Below are positions 17,677-26,121 of a stretch of 64,000 nt of DNA, in pieces (position 1 is the stretch's first letter; every line of letters starts with the position of its first letter). The notes beneath the pieces are model-generated. The model made no database searches, was not told the DNA's origin, and was given only the letters and a program-made list of their open reading frames with translations. The position numbers and the translations under genes were made by a program. Location of the stretch: positions 2,754,501 to 2,818,500 of the forward strand of contig NZ_BCQA01000001.1 of assembly GCF_001748145.1 (NCBI RefSeq), written 5' to 3'. The DNA comes from Bosea sp. BIWAKO-01. GTDB taxonomy: Bacteria > Pseudomonadota > Alphaproteobacteria > Rhizobiales > Beijerinckiaceae.

Positions 17677-18782
17677 CCCGCGTGATGAACCAGAAACCGG
17701 TCGAGGCGCTTCAGCCCCTCGGCGAGCGTTTCGGTCGGCACACCGATGCCGATCCGGATGTGCTGTTCGATCCCGAACCAGCTGCCGGCGACGACGAAGA
17801 CGCTCTCCTCCTCACGAAGCAGGCGGGAGAATTCCTCGGACGGCAGGTTGAGCGGATAGCGCAGGAAGGCCATGCCGCCCGCCTCCGGCCGCTTCCACGA
17901 CCAGCCGGGATGACGCGACATCCAGTCGCCGACGAGATTGGCATTGGTCCGCAGCAGGTCGCGCCCGCGCGACAGGAGACGGCTGCGCGTATCGGGCTTC
18001 ATGACCGCTGCCGCAAGGATCTGGCTCAGGATGCCGCTGCCGATCGTCGTATAGTCCTGACGTTCCGCGGCGCCGGCAACGACGTCGACTGGTGCGACGA
18101 TCCAGCCGAGGCGCAGACCCGGGCAGGCGAAGGACTTCGACAGGCTGCTCGTCACCACCAGTCGCGGATAGGTGCCCCAGAGCGTCCGGGTTTCCGGCCC
18201 GTCGATCTCGCCTCCACGATAGATCTCGTCCACCAGCAGCCAGGCACCGCTCTGCCTTGCCGCGGCGACAAGCGCGTCGCGGCTTTCCTGCGTCAGCACG
18301 CTGCCGGTCGGGTTGGCCGGGTTGGTGACGGCGATGACCTTGGCTCCCGCCGCGGCCGCATCGAGGCTGGCGGGGTCGATCTGCCAGCCATTGTCGCCAC
18401 TGAGTTCAAGGCGCCGGACGTCGAAGCCGAGTGCGCGGCCAAGACCATCCACCTGCATGAAATTGGGGACGGCAAAGACGATGCGTTCGCCGGGTTCGAC
18501 GAGCGTCATCAGCGCGATCATCGTCGCCTCGGAGGAGCCATTGGTGACGAGGACGTTGGACGGCCCGGCTCCCGGATACCATGAGGCAATATTCGCCCTC
18601 AGATCAGGCCGGCCATCGGTCCAGCCATAGCCCAACGGCATTTTGAGCAGGTCCTGCATCTCGCTTGGCGGGAGGATGTCCTCGATCGCCCAGGGATGAA
18701 CGCCGCTCTCGGTGAGATTGATCTCAACCTCGTTCTCGAAGAGCGTCTGATTGCGCTCCATCTGGAAGATATCGAATTTCAA
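17673..18782 (-). CDS. Class I/II PLP aminotransferase (second of two related copies)
   Basis: A 369-residue PLP enzyme clearly related to the one at 13528-14643 through the N-terminal ESGVHPW and GYGWTDG blocks and the lysine segment SSLSKSFACPGLRLGW. NPANPTGS and VDEIYRGGE are the other active-site motifs. It overlaps the M20 gene by 4 bp and follows argH by 86 bp. The two copies are in opposite orientations either side of the cyclodeaminase and M20 genes. Different substrates or sequential steps of one pathway are both possible. Confidence 0.87.
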   Translation of the reverse strand: MKFDIFQMERNQTLFENEVEINLTESGVHPWAIEDILPPSEMQDLLKMPLGYGWTDGRPDLRANIASWYPGAGPSNVLVTNGSSEATMIALMTLVEPGERIVFAVPNFMQVDGLGRALGFDVRRLELSGDNGWQIDPASLDAAAAGAKVIAVTNPANPTGSVLTQESRDALVAAARQSGAWLLVDEIYRGGEIDGPETRTLWGTYPRLVVTSSLSKSFACPGLRLGWIVAPVDVVAGAAERQDYTTIGSGILSQILAAAVMKPDTRSRLLSRGRDLLRTNANLVGDWMSRHPGWSWKRPEAGGMAFLRYPLNLPSEEFSRLLREEESVFVVAGSWFGIEQHIRIGIGVPTETLAEGLKRLDRFLVHHAG

Positions 18783-18868
18783 GCCTCATTCCTTCCATCG
18801 AACGGAAAGGCTGCAGGCTCCCTGCGGAACGGCAGCGCTTCCCTTCAGTTTCGCGCAGATGCCGGGCG

Positions 18869-20266
18869 TCACAGCCAGCGCGCGTTTGCCCGTGCGATCG
18901 CCTCGCGCACGACCTCCGGCGAGGTTCCGCCATAGCTGCGGCGGCTGTTCACCGAATGCTCCGGCGCAAGCACCGAGTAGACCTTCTCGGTGATGCGCGG
19001 ATCGACGTCCCGCATGCTCTCGATATCAAGCGCGCTCAAGGTGCAGCCCTTGGCCTCGGCCCTGGCGACGACCTTGGCGGTGATGTGATGGGCGTCGCGG
19101 AAGGGGATTCCGCCCTCGCGCACGAGCCAGTCGGCGAGGTCCGTCGCGGTCGGAAAGCCGCGTTCCAGGAAGCTGCGCATCTGGTCCGGGCGGACGGTCA
19201 GGTCGCGTATCATGCCGGTCGTCGCCTCGACGCAGAGCTGGACTGTCTCCAATGCGTCGAACATCGGCTCCTTGTCTTCCTGCATGTCCTTCATGAATGT
19301 CATGGGTAGACCCTTGACGGTCATGAGCAGCGCATTCAGCGAGCCGACGACACGCCCGGTTTTGCCACGCACGAGTTCGGCCGCATCGGGATTGCGCTTC
19401 TGCGGCATGATCGAGGAGCCGGTCGTGAAGGCGTCCGACAGGGCGATGAACCGGAAGCCGTCGCTGCACCACAAGGTGATCTCCTCGGCGATGCGCGAGA
19501 GATGCACGGCCAGCATCGAGCAGCAGAACAGCAGCTCGACGATGTGATCGCGCGAAGCGACCGAATCCATCGAGTTCTCGGTCGGGGCGGAGAAGCCGAG
19601 CTGCTCGGCCGTGAAATGCCGGTCGATGGGGAAAGCGGTCCCGGCCAGGGCGGCGGCTCCCAGCGGGCAGATATTGGTGCGCTCGCGAGCACCTGCCAGC
19701 CGCTGCCGGTCGCGGCCGAACATCTCGACATAAGCCATGAGATGGTGGCCGAAGGTAACGGGCTGCGCGACCTGCATATGAGTGAAGCCCGGCATCAGTG
19801 TCTCGACATGCTCGCCGGCACGTTCGATCAGGGCGCGCTGCAGTTCCTGCACGACCGCATCGAGCCCGTCGATCGCATCGCGCATCCACAGGCGGACGTC
19901 GGTGACGGCCTGGTCGTTGCGGCTGCGGGCGGTATGAAGTCGACCCGCCGGCTCGCCGACGATCTCCTTCAGCCGCGCCTCGACATTCATGTGAATGTCC
20001 TCGAGATCGACGCTGAAGGTAAAGCGGCTCTCCTCGATCTCCTTGAGGATCTGGTCGAGCCCTGCCTGGATTGCCTCGTTGTCCGCCTCGCCGATGATGC
20101 CCTGCCGCGCCAGCATCCGGGCATGGACCTTTGAGGCGGCGATGTCCTGCCGGTAGAGGCGATAGTCGAAGCCGATCGACGGATTGATCTTCTTCATGAT
20201 CTCCGCCGGCGCCGTCGTGAAGCGGCCGCCCCACATCTTGTTGGCGCCACTCTTCTGCTCCGACAT
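18869..20266 (-). CDS. argH: Argininosuccinate lyase
   Basis: A 465-residue fumarase/aspartase-superfamily enzyme splitting argininosuccinate to arginine and fumarate. Signature loop GSSIMPQKRNPD, TARSRNDQ and the C-terminal VNSRRSYGGT are intact. The open frame continues upstream to 20380, but ATG at 20266 gives the family N-terminus MWGGRF near residue 11. It lies between the aminotransferase and the ABC transporter, an unusual setting for a biosynthetic argH. It may be the housekeeping copy or a specialised copy for an arginine-like compound; the sequence does not decide. Confidence 0.92.
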   Translation of the reverse strand: MSEQKSGANKMWGGRFTTAPAEIMKKINPSIGFDYRLYRQDIAASKVHARMLARQGIIGEADNEAIQAGLDQILKEIEESRFTFSVDLEDIHMNVEARLKEIVGEPAGRLHTARSRNDQAVTDVRLWMRDAIDGLDAVVQELQRALIERAGEHVETLMPGFTHMQVAQPVTFGHHLMAYVEMFGRDRQRLAGARERTNICPLGAAALAGTAFPIDRHFTAEQLGFSAPTENSMDSVASRDHIVELLFCCSMLAVHLSRIAEEITLWCSDGFRFIALSDAFTTGSSIMPQKRNPDAAELVRGKTGRVVGSLNALLMTVKGLPMTFMKDMQEDKEPMFDALETVQLCVEATTGMIRDLTVRPDQMRSFLERGFPTATDLADWLVREGGIPFRDAHHITAKVVARAEAKGCTLSALDIESMRDVDPRITEKVYSVLAPEHSVNSRRSYGGTSPEVVREAIARANARWL

Positions 20267-20345
20267 CTCTTCAGCTTCCTGTTGTTCCGAACGTGGCGGC
20301 CTGAGCCCCACACAGACAGGGCAAGGCTCAGGCGGGGGATAGGCG

Positions 20346-20371
20346 AAAGGGGCGGCAGGCGCCGCCCCTTT
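20346..20371 (-). terminator. bidirectional intrinsic terminator candidate
   Basis: AAAGGGGCGGC, a 4-nt loop, and the exact complement ending in TTT. It lies 20 bp after the stop codon of the binding protein at 20391 and 80 bp before argH, separating the transporter transcript from argH. The A and T tails make it the same on both strands. Confidence 0.75.
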
Positions 20372-20390
20372 GCGTGTCACCTATTGGGTG

Positions 20391-21221
20391 TCACTTGGCG
20401 CTGTTGATCTTGATCTCGCTCATACCGTTCCGGGCGAGACCGTATTTGTCCAGGATCTTGGCATAGGTGCCGTTCTTCACCAGCCTGTCGAGCGCATCCT
20501 TGATGGCATCGCGCAGTGCCGGCTTCGTCTTCAGCACCGGCAGACCGGTGATCTCCTCGGTCAAGGGTTCGCCGAGCAGGACATAGGTGTTCGGCTCCAT
20601 TGCCTGGAAATAGGGCAGGGTCTCGTTGCCCTGCACGGAGGCGTCGATGCGCTGGGTCTTGAGCTGGTTGCGCGCGTCGACCGAGCCTTCGGTACCGACC
20701 ACAGTGATCGCAGGCGCCCCCTTGGACTCGCAGTTTGCGGTGCTCCATTCGGCGATGCGCTGCGGGTTGTTGGTGCTGCGGCTGGCGCCGACCTTCTTGC
20801 CGCAGAGATCGGCCGGGGTCTTGATCTTGGCTGCCTGCTGGGCGCCCGTGTAAAACTGGGTGCCGGAGCGCATATAGTCGACGAAGTCGACGATCTCGCG
20901 CCGCGGAACGGTGTCGCTCATTCCGGCGAGAGCGGTGTCGACCCGCTCGGTCTGGAGCGAGGGCAGCATCTGGGCGAAGGCGATTTCCTGCCACTCGACC
21001 TTGACGCCGAGCTCTGCGGCAATGGCCTCGCCGAGGTCGATGTCGAAGCCAGTCAGCTTGCTCGTAGCGGGATCCTTGTAGGTGATCGGCGGATAGTTAG
21101 GCATCGTCGCGATGACGAGCTTGCCGGCCTGCTTGACCTTCGTGAGCGAGTCGTCGGCATGGGCGACCGAGCAGGCGAGCAGCGCTGCCAACCCGGCGCC
21201 AAGGGCGATCGATCTCTTCAT
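20391..21221 (-). CDS. Polar amino-acid ABC transporter, periplasmic binding protein
   Basis: A 276-residue family 3 solute-binding protein with a signal peptide (MKRSIALGAG to SVAHA). Ligand-domain features are GFDIDLGEAIAAELGVKVEW and the ADLCGKKVGASRSTNNP segment. Start ATG at 21221, 20 bp after the ATPase gene; an upstream in-frame codon at 21245 would overlap that gene. It completes a permease-ATPase-binding protein operon read from 22919 down to 20391. Substrate likely a basic or other polar amino acid, by context only. Confidence 0.88.
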   Translation of the reverse strand: MKRSIALGAGLAALLACSVAHADDSLTKVKQAGKLVIATMPNYPPITYKDPATSKLTGFDIDLGEAIAAELGVKVEWQEIAFAQMLPSLQTERVDTALAGMSDTVPRREIVDFVDYMRSGTQFYTGAQQAAKIKTPADLCGKKVGASRSTNNPQRIAEWSTANCESKGAPAITVVGTEGSVDARNQLKTQRIDASVQGNETLPYFQAMEPNTYVLLGEPLTEEITGLPVLKTKPALRDAIKDALDRLVKNGTYAKILDKYGLARNGMSEIKINSAK

Positions 21222-21241
21222 GGGGCTTTGCTCCTGCTCGG

Positions 21242-22006
21242 TCACTTCAGGACCGCTTTGATAAAGTTCTGTGTCCGGGGGTGCTGCGGATCGACGAGGA
21301 TGGCGCCGGGGGCACCTCGTTCGACGATGGCGCCCTGATCCATGAAGACGACATGGTCGGCGACCTCGCGGGCGAAGGCGAGTTCATGCGTCACCACGAT
21401 CATGGTCATTCCGGAGCGCGCCAGATCGCGCATGACGTTCAGGACTTCGCCAACCAGTTCGGGGTCGAGCGCCGATGTCGGTTCGTCGAAGAGCAGCAGC
21501 TTCGGCCGGATCGCCAGCGCGCGGGCGATCGCGACGCGCTGCTGTTGGCCGCCGGAGAGTTCGCTGGGATAGTTGAAGCGCTTATCGGCGAGACCGACCC
21601 TTTCAAGCAGCATCACTGCTTCCTTCTCGACCTCGCGCCGCGGCCTGCCCTGCACCTTGATCGGCCCGAGCATCACGTTTTGCAGTGCCGTCAGATGCGC
21701 GAACAGGTTGAAGCGCTGGAAGACCATGCCGGTCATCAGCCTTTGCCGGGCGATCTCCTTGTCGGCGAGCTCCAGCAGGTGCTGTTTGGCGCGGTGATAG
21801 CCGATGAGCTCGCCGTCGATGACGATCGCGCCGGAATCGGGGCGCTCGAGCTGGTTGATGCAGCGCAGGAACGTGCTCTTGCCTGAGCCCGAGGGGCCGA
21901 TGATGCAGGTCACCTCGCCGCGCGAGACCGCAAGCGAGACGTCCTTCAGCGCTGCGAATGTTCCGAAGACCTTGTTGACGCCGGCGGCGCGGACCATCTC
22001 GTTCAT
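21242..22006 (-). CDS. Polar amino-acid ABC transporter ATPase (GlnQ/HisP type)
   Basis: A 254-residue nucleotide-binding subunit. Walker [11 protein letters not shown]-loop in [10 protein letters not shown], signature [15 protein letters not shown], Walker [13 protein letters not shown] and the switch His in VVTHE are all present. Starts at 22015 (GTG) or 22006 (ATG) are possible just after the permease stop; ATG is chosen. It energises the permease at 22017. In principle it could also serve the ATPase-less Aap permeases earlier in the window, but nothing shows this. Confidence 0.92.
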   Translation of the reverse strand: MNEMVRAAGVNKVFGTFAALKDVSLAVSRGEVTCIIGPSGSGKSTFLRCINQLERPDSGAIVIDGELIGYHRAKQHLLELADKEIARQRLMTGMVFQRFNLFAHLTALQNVMLGPIKVQGRPRREVEKEAVMLLERVGLADKRFNYPSELSGGQQQRVAIARALAIRPKLLLFDEPTSALDPELVGEVLNVMRDLARSGMTMIVVTHELAFAREVADHVVFMDQGAIVERGAPGAILVDPQHPRTQNFIKAVLK

Positions 22007-22016
22007 GATGGCCACT

Positions 22017-22919
22017 TCATGCCGACGCGGCCGGAGCGGGCACGCCGTTGCGCCGGCTATAGCCCTTGGAGAAATAGCGCTCGATGAAGTGCTGACCGAC
22101 CTGGAGCACGGTCACGACCGCGAGATACCAGCACGCAGTGACGATCAGGAGTTCGATGACGCGGCCGTTCGCGTAATAGACGTCCTGTGAGTTGCGCAGG
22201 ACTTCGCTATAGCCGATCACGCTGGCGATCGAGGTCAGCTTGACCATGCTGATGACCTCGTTGCCGACCGGCGGCACGATGACCCGCATCGCCTGCGGCA
22301 GCACGATGTAGAACAGCGTCGCCAGCGGCGTCATGCCGATGCTCTTGCTCGCCTCGACCTGGCCTGTATCGACGGAGAGAATGCCGCCGCGCACGACCTC
22401 CGCCGTGTAGGCGCCCTGGTTCAGACCGAGCCCAAGCAGCGTCGCGACGAAGGGCGTCATCACGTCGACCATGCGGGCTTCGAAGAGTCCGGGGATCGAG
22501 ATGGTGGGGAAGACCAGAGCGAGGTTGAACCAGAGCAGAAGCTGGAGCAGCAGCGGCGTGCCGCGAAAGAACCAGATATAGGCGACCGCGCAGCGGCTGA
22601 TCACGGGATTGGGCGACATGTACATGATCGCGAAGATCACGCCGAGCACGATGCCAAGCGCCATCGCGCACAAGGTCATCCAGATCGTGTTGAGAAGGCC
22701 GAAAAGGATGGCGGGGGCCGTGAAGAACTGGCCAACGACCTTCCATTCGATCTGGCCCTCGGAGAAGGCTTTGGCGATGAAAGCCAGGGCGACGACGATC
22801 AGGGCGACGCCGACGACACGGCCGTAATGGCGTCTGCGGATCGTCGGAAGTGTTGCAACCTCCAGGATCTCGTCGCCGTAAATCGCGCCCTTCCGGCAAA
22901 CAACCCTGTCGGCAGCCAT
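22017..22919 (-). CDS. Polar amino-acid ABC transporter permease
   Basis: A 300-residue inner-membrane protein with an N-terminal cytoplasmic extension of about 30 residues. It carries the HisM/GlnP hallmarks [14 protein letters not shown] and the EAA loop [20 protein letters not shown] continuing into [18 protein letters not shown] at 22919 follows GGGGGGATG. It is first gene of the transporter operon. Only one permease is encoded, so a homodimer is expected. Confidence 0.9.
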   Translation of the reverse strand: MAADRVVCRKGAIYGDEILEVATLPTIRRRHYGRVVGVALIVVALAFIAKAFSEGQIEWKVVGQFFTAPAILFGLLNTIWMTLCAMALGIVLGVIFAIMYMSPNPVISRCAVAYIWFFRGTPLLLQLLLWFNLALVFPTISIPGLFEARMVDVMTPFVATLLGLGLNQGAYTAEVVRGGILSVDTGQVEASKSIGMTPLATLFYIVLPQAMRVIVPPVGNEVISMVKLTSIASVIGYSEVLRNSQDVYYANGRVIELLIVTACWYLAVVTVLQVGQHFIERYFSKGYSRRNGVPAPAASA

Positions 22920-22984
22920 TCATCCCCCCGATCTTCCCGATCGTTGCGGGAGCCATAACAGGAGGTAGATGGACTGTAAATTCC

Positions 22985-23006
22985 AAATCGAATATTTTTG
23001 TCTAAT
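22985..23006 (-). promoter_or_regulatory. AT-rich operator/promoter candidate of the amino-acid transporter
   Basis: On the minus strand, 66 bp before the permease start, this AT-rich patch contains ATTAGACAA followed 8 bp later by GATTTGG. The same nine bases followed by AATTTGG occur before the aminotransferase at 13528. The second half-site is imperfect here. Confidence 0.3.
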
Positions 23007-23073
23007 ATGAGGCGCGACTGGCAAGCGCGCTGCCTCGCGCTTGACGCGCTAGGATATTTCGAGGGGAGCGACC

Positions 23074-23979
23074 TCAATGCGGGAGCACGCTGTCGCATTC
23101 ACCCTGTGATCCCGAGTGCTTGTGTGTACCCAAATGGGCAAGGGCGCCCGGTCGGTCGAGGCCGCCGTCGGCAATCCAGGCGTCGGTGCTTTTTGCCGCC
23201 CGCTCGATCAGTTCGCTGGTCATCGAGAAATCATAGGGCGATCCGGCGAGCGGGCAGAGCGGTGGCAGGACGAAGAAATCGACGCTGTCGTCGAGCCCCT
23301 GCAACTCGCTGAAGAGCTGCCGCACGATCAGCAGGGTCAAGGCGTGCAGCGCGCTTGCGACGGCCCCGACGGGCGGCTTCTCAAGCGCACAGGCGTAACC
23401 GGTCGGCAATACGATCAGGCGCCTTGCGCCGCATGATATTGCGACCTTGACTGGCGTGTTGCTCGATATGGCGCCATCGGCAAGATAGAGACCGTTGAAC
23501 TGTACCGGGGCGAAGGCCGCCGGTATCGCCACGCTTGCAATGATGGCCTGCGCAGCTGAGCCTCGCGAAAGCACGACGGTCTCGCCCGACAGAATATCGG
23601 TCGTGACGACATGCACCGGGATCTTGGCGTCCTCGAGATTGGCGTAGGAAAGATTGCGATCGACGAGCTGGTGCAGCGCATCCGAGGCGATGAGGAAGTC
23701 CCGCCGGTACAAGAAGCCGAGCATCGTGCGCCAGCTCAACGGGAACACGTCGCGTCGGCGCAGGCCACGCCAGATCGTCTCCAGTCGTTGGACCCCATCG
23801 AGCGTGGGGTTGCCCGCGTAATAGGCGCCATTCAGCGCTCCGACGCTTGAACCGACGACCATATCCGCTGCAATGCCACGGCTCACGAGCGATCGCAGCA
23901 TGCCGACCTGGATGGCGCCGAAACTGCCACCTCCTGCGAGGACGAAGGCGGTTGCTGGTCGGGCAGCGGTGCTGGTCAT
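23074..23979 (-). CDS. Patatin-like phospholipase (RssA type)
   Basis: A 301-residue serine hydrolase. The oxyanion loop GGGSFG, nucleophile elbow GSSVG and the catalytic Asp in LADGAIS form the patatin Ser-Asp dyad. No clear signal peptide. Start ATG at 23979 is preceded by GAGAGGG; an alternative GTG lies at 24027. It is the last gene of the unit that begins with the ECF sigma factor at 25696, with a 73-bp gap to the cupredoxin. Lipid-acyl hydrolysis is expected; the substrate is unknown. Confidence 0.85.
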   Translation of the reverse strand: MTSTAARPATAFVLAGGGSFGAIQVGMLRSLVSRGIAADMVVGSSVGALNGAYYAGNPTLDGVQRLETIWRGLRRRDVFPLSWRTMLGFLYRRDFLIASDALHQLVDRNLSYANLEDAKIPVHVVTTDILSGETVVLSRGSAAQAIIASVAIPAAFAPVQFNGLYLADGAISSNTPVKVAISCGARRLIVLPTGYACALEKPPVGAVASALHALTLLIVRQLFSELQGLDDSVDFFVLPPLCPLAGSPYDFSMTSELIERAAKSTDAWIADGGLDRPGALAHLGTHKHSGSQGECDSVLPH

Positions 23980-24052
23980 GGGCTGGGCCCTCTCGGATCC
24001 TGCGGTCGTGGCGCGGGATGCTGTCACGACCGCGCGGCCATGAGTTCGGCGG

Positions 24053-24373
24053 CTATGGCGCCGATACCGTGATGCGGCCCTTCATGTTGGGGTGGAAGCG
24101 GCAGTAATATTCGACCGTTTCCGCCTTCTGCAGGACCAGACTCGTCGATTTCTTCGGCTGGATCATCACGTCCATTCCACCCTTCACGGTCGCGGTATGG
24201 GCGAGAATGTCCTTGTTGAGCCACTCGACCGTGTCCCCGACCTTCACGGTGATCTCCGCGGGCGAAAACACCAGCCTGTCGATCGAAACCTGCATGGTCT
24301 CCGCCCGCGCCGTGACCGTGCCCAGAATCAGCGGCAGTCCGGCAACGGTCCAGAGGCGCTGCTTCAACGACAT
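24053..24373 (-). CDS. Cupredoxin (amicyanin/pseudoazurin-like blue copper protein)
   Basis: A 106-residue secreted copper protein with a signal peptide ending TARA. The type 1 copper site is complete: His59 in LAHTA, then Cys91, His94 and Met97 in YYCRFHPNM. FSPAEITVKVGDTVEW is the usual cupredoxin strand pair. Start at 24373 has GAGGGCAAG upstream and lies 10 bp after the DUF4142 gene. It probably carries electrons in the periplasm. Confidence 0.88.
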   Translation of the reverse strand: MSLKQRLWTVAGLPLILGTVTARAETMQVSIDRLVFSPAEITVKVGDTVEWLNKDILAHTATVKGGMDVMIQPKKSTSLVLQKAETVEYYCRFHPNMKGRITVSAP

Positions 24374-24383
24374 GATCTTGCCC

Positions 24384-24908
24384 TCACCGGAGTTCGGCAG
24401 CGACATGTGCGGCGTGCTGCTCGTGGCCCTGGAAAAGCTTCAGGCCGGTTTCGAGCAGGCCCTTCAATTCGCTGTTGCTTGCCGAGGGGATCAGCAGCGT
24501 CTGGAGGGCGCCGTTCACCTGCTTGTGGTAGGCCACCTCGTTATCGACATAGGCCTTGTCGAAGGCTGCGCCCTGGAGTTTCGAGAGCTTGCTCCGCTCG
24601 GCCGTCGCGGCCTGAGACAAGCTGCGGCTGGTATCGTTGTCTTCAGGGCTGACCTTCAGCTTCTTCACTAGGTCGAGTGCCTGCTTGTTCACCGCTTCAT
24701 GGTCGCGGACCATGTCATGGGCAAAGGCTATGACGGTCTTGTTCCTGGATTTCGCAATCGCCTGCTTCGCCGCCTCGACGTCGATCGTGCCGGCGGTGTA
24801 GGCAATGTGCGCGATCTGCGGATCGGTCGGCGTGTCGGCGGCCTGCGCCAAGGACACCGTGCCGAGGAGTGAAAGTGCGGCCAATGCCGTGTTCTGTCGC
24901 GTGAACAT
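24384..24908 (-). CDS. DUF4142 (ferritin-like) periplasmic protein
   Basis: A 174-residue protein with a signal peptide (LAALSLLGTVSLAQA). The mature part is almost wholly helical, with the DUF4142 pattern FAHDMVRDHEAVNKQALDL, AFDKAYVDNEVAYHKQVNGA and LKLFQGHEQHAAHV. The family has a ferritin-like four-helix bundle, and the His/Glu residues listed could bind metal. Its function is not established. It is co-directional with the sigma factor and cupredoxin, suggesting a periplasmic stress response. Confidence 0.85.
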   Translation of the reverse strand: MFTRQNTALAALSLLGTVSLAQAADTPTDPQIAHIAYTAGTIDVEAAKQAIAKSRNKTVIAFAHDMVRDHEAVNKQALDLVKKLKVSPEDNDTSRSLSQAATAERSKLSKLQGAAFDKAYVDNEVAYHKQVNGALQTLLIPSASNSELKGLLETGLKLFQGHEQHAAHVAAELR

Positions 24909-25003
24909 GGAACCTCCTTCGCCTGACCGCTGAATTGCTTCAGGCCTTGTCTTTCGATTGACGAACATTGGATGCCGCGGGATCGAAAACGTTCCCGGAT
25001 CGA

Positions 25004-25696
25004 TCAGGAAAAGCCGAGCCGCTTCATCACCGCGTCGGTCAGGCGCTCGCAGCGCCGGCCGGCAAATGGAAAGGCGTCGAGCAGGACGGGACCGATCTGT
25101 TCGTCCAGCTGCTTGCGCAGGAGATGTCTGGCCCGATGCAGGCGGGTCTTGACGGTCTCGGGCCGCAGATCGAGCAGCTCCGCCGTTTCTTCGACACTCA
25201 GGCCTTCGATCACCCTGGCGATGAAGACCGAGCGATAGGTGTCGGGAAGATTGTCGGTTGCCCGCTCGACGAGTTGAAGGATCTGTCGTTGCGCCATGGC
25301 CCGCTCTGGATCGTCACAGCTGGTGTTGCAGGGAAACGGAATGATCTGCGCCGCAGCGCTCCGATCGGTCGATCTCGCGAGTTCGATCTCTTGCCGGCTC
25401 CTGCGCAGGCGCCCGAGTGCTTCGTTGATGACGATGCGGGACAGCCATGTGGCAAGAGAGGAATCTCCGCGAAAGCTCTCGAGATGAGTGAAGGCCCGGA
25501 CATAAGCCTCCTGCACAACATCCTCGGCTTCGCTACCATTGCGGACGATTCCCCGGGCGATACGGTAGAGCCGCTGATTATACGTCCGCATGATCGTGCG
25601 GAATGCATCACCGTCGCGCGCGACCGCCCGGCGCACCAGGTCGAGGTCGTTGAGAATCGAGGCCTCGTCGTGTGTGTCTCTTCGAACCTGTGGCAT
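25004..25696 (-). CDS. ECF-type RNA polymerase sigma factor
   Basis: A 230-residue sigma factor. Region 2 is RTIMRTYNQRLYRIARGIVR through EAEDVVQEAYVRAFTHLESF; region 4 is LPDTYRSVFIARVIEGLSVE followed by ETAELLDLRPETVKTRLHRA. Start ATG at 25696 follows AGGGAGGAAGCC; upstream extensions to 25870 lack this. There is no adjacent anti-sigma gene. The DUF4142, cupredoxin and patatin genes that follow on the same strand are probably its operon or targets. Confidence 0.9.
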   Translation of the reverse strand: MPQVRRDTHDEASILNDLDLVRRAVARDGDAFRTIMRTYNQRLYRIARGIVRNGSEAEDVVQEAYVRAFTHLESFRGDSSLATWLSRIVINEALGRLRRSRQEIELARSTDRSAAAQIIPFPCNTSCDDPERAMAQRQILQLVERATDNLPDTYRSVFIARVIEGLSVEETAELLDLRPETVKTRLHRARHLLRKQLDEQIGPVLLDAFPFAGRRCERLTDAVMKRLGFS

Positions 25697-26121
25697 GGGC
25701 GGCTTCCTCCCTTTGCATGAGATGGAAAGCGACGAAAAAGGTTCCGCGAAGACTTCAGAAAGACACACGTGGAAAGCCACGCTCGGGGAACCATAGTTCC
25801 CGAAGAGAGCATCGCCCAGCATAAGCTTGGTCCAACTGCCGGGGGCCACCTGTGGGGACGCGCACAGCACGCGTATTCGGGGTGAGGGCAGCGCCGAAAC
25901 GGATCGCTTGAGCCTTCGGCATCGCCGTCCGGGGGGCAGGTCCGATCGACGTTCATAACCCCAGAAAATCAGCTACCCACTCTCTGCGCATTCCAATAGG
26001 TTCAGCCTCAATCGGGACCAACTTCCGGTCGGGCCGACGATCCTGCCGCGGGCAGGGCGGGTTCAGCGGAACTGGGCGCGGACCAATCCGGCCCGAGGGT
26101 CATTAAGTGGGAGAGCTGACC
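25697..26121. other. divergent intergenic region between ECF sigma and dpp operon
   Basis: A 425-bp stretch with no gene I can support. It contains the inverted repeat GGGAAC-CATA-GTTCCC at 25786-25801, 90 bp before the sigma gene. Because ECF -35 elements often read GGAAC, this could be part of an autoregulated promoter, but I find no fitting -10 at the expected distance. Confidence 0.4.

Noticed and set aside
25786..25801. GGGAAC-CATA-GTTCCC as a general-stress (EcfG) promoter
   Set aside because: GGAAC is present but no matching -10 occurs at 16-17 bp on either strand; it is reported only as an inverted repeat.
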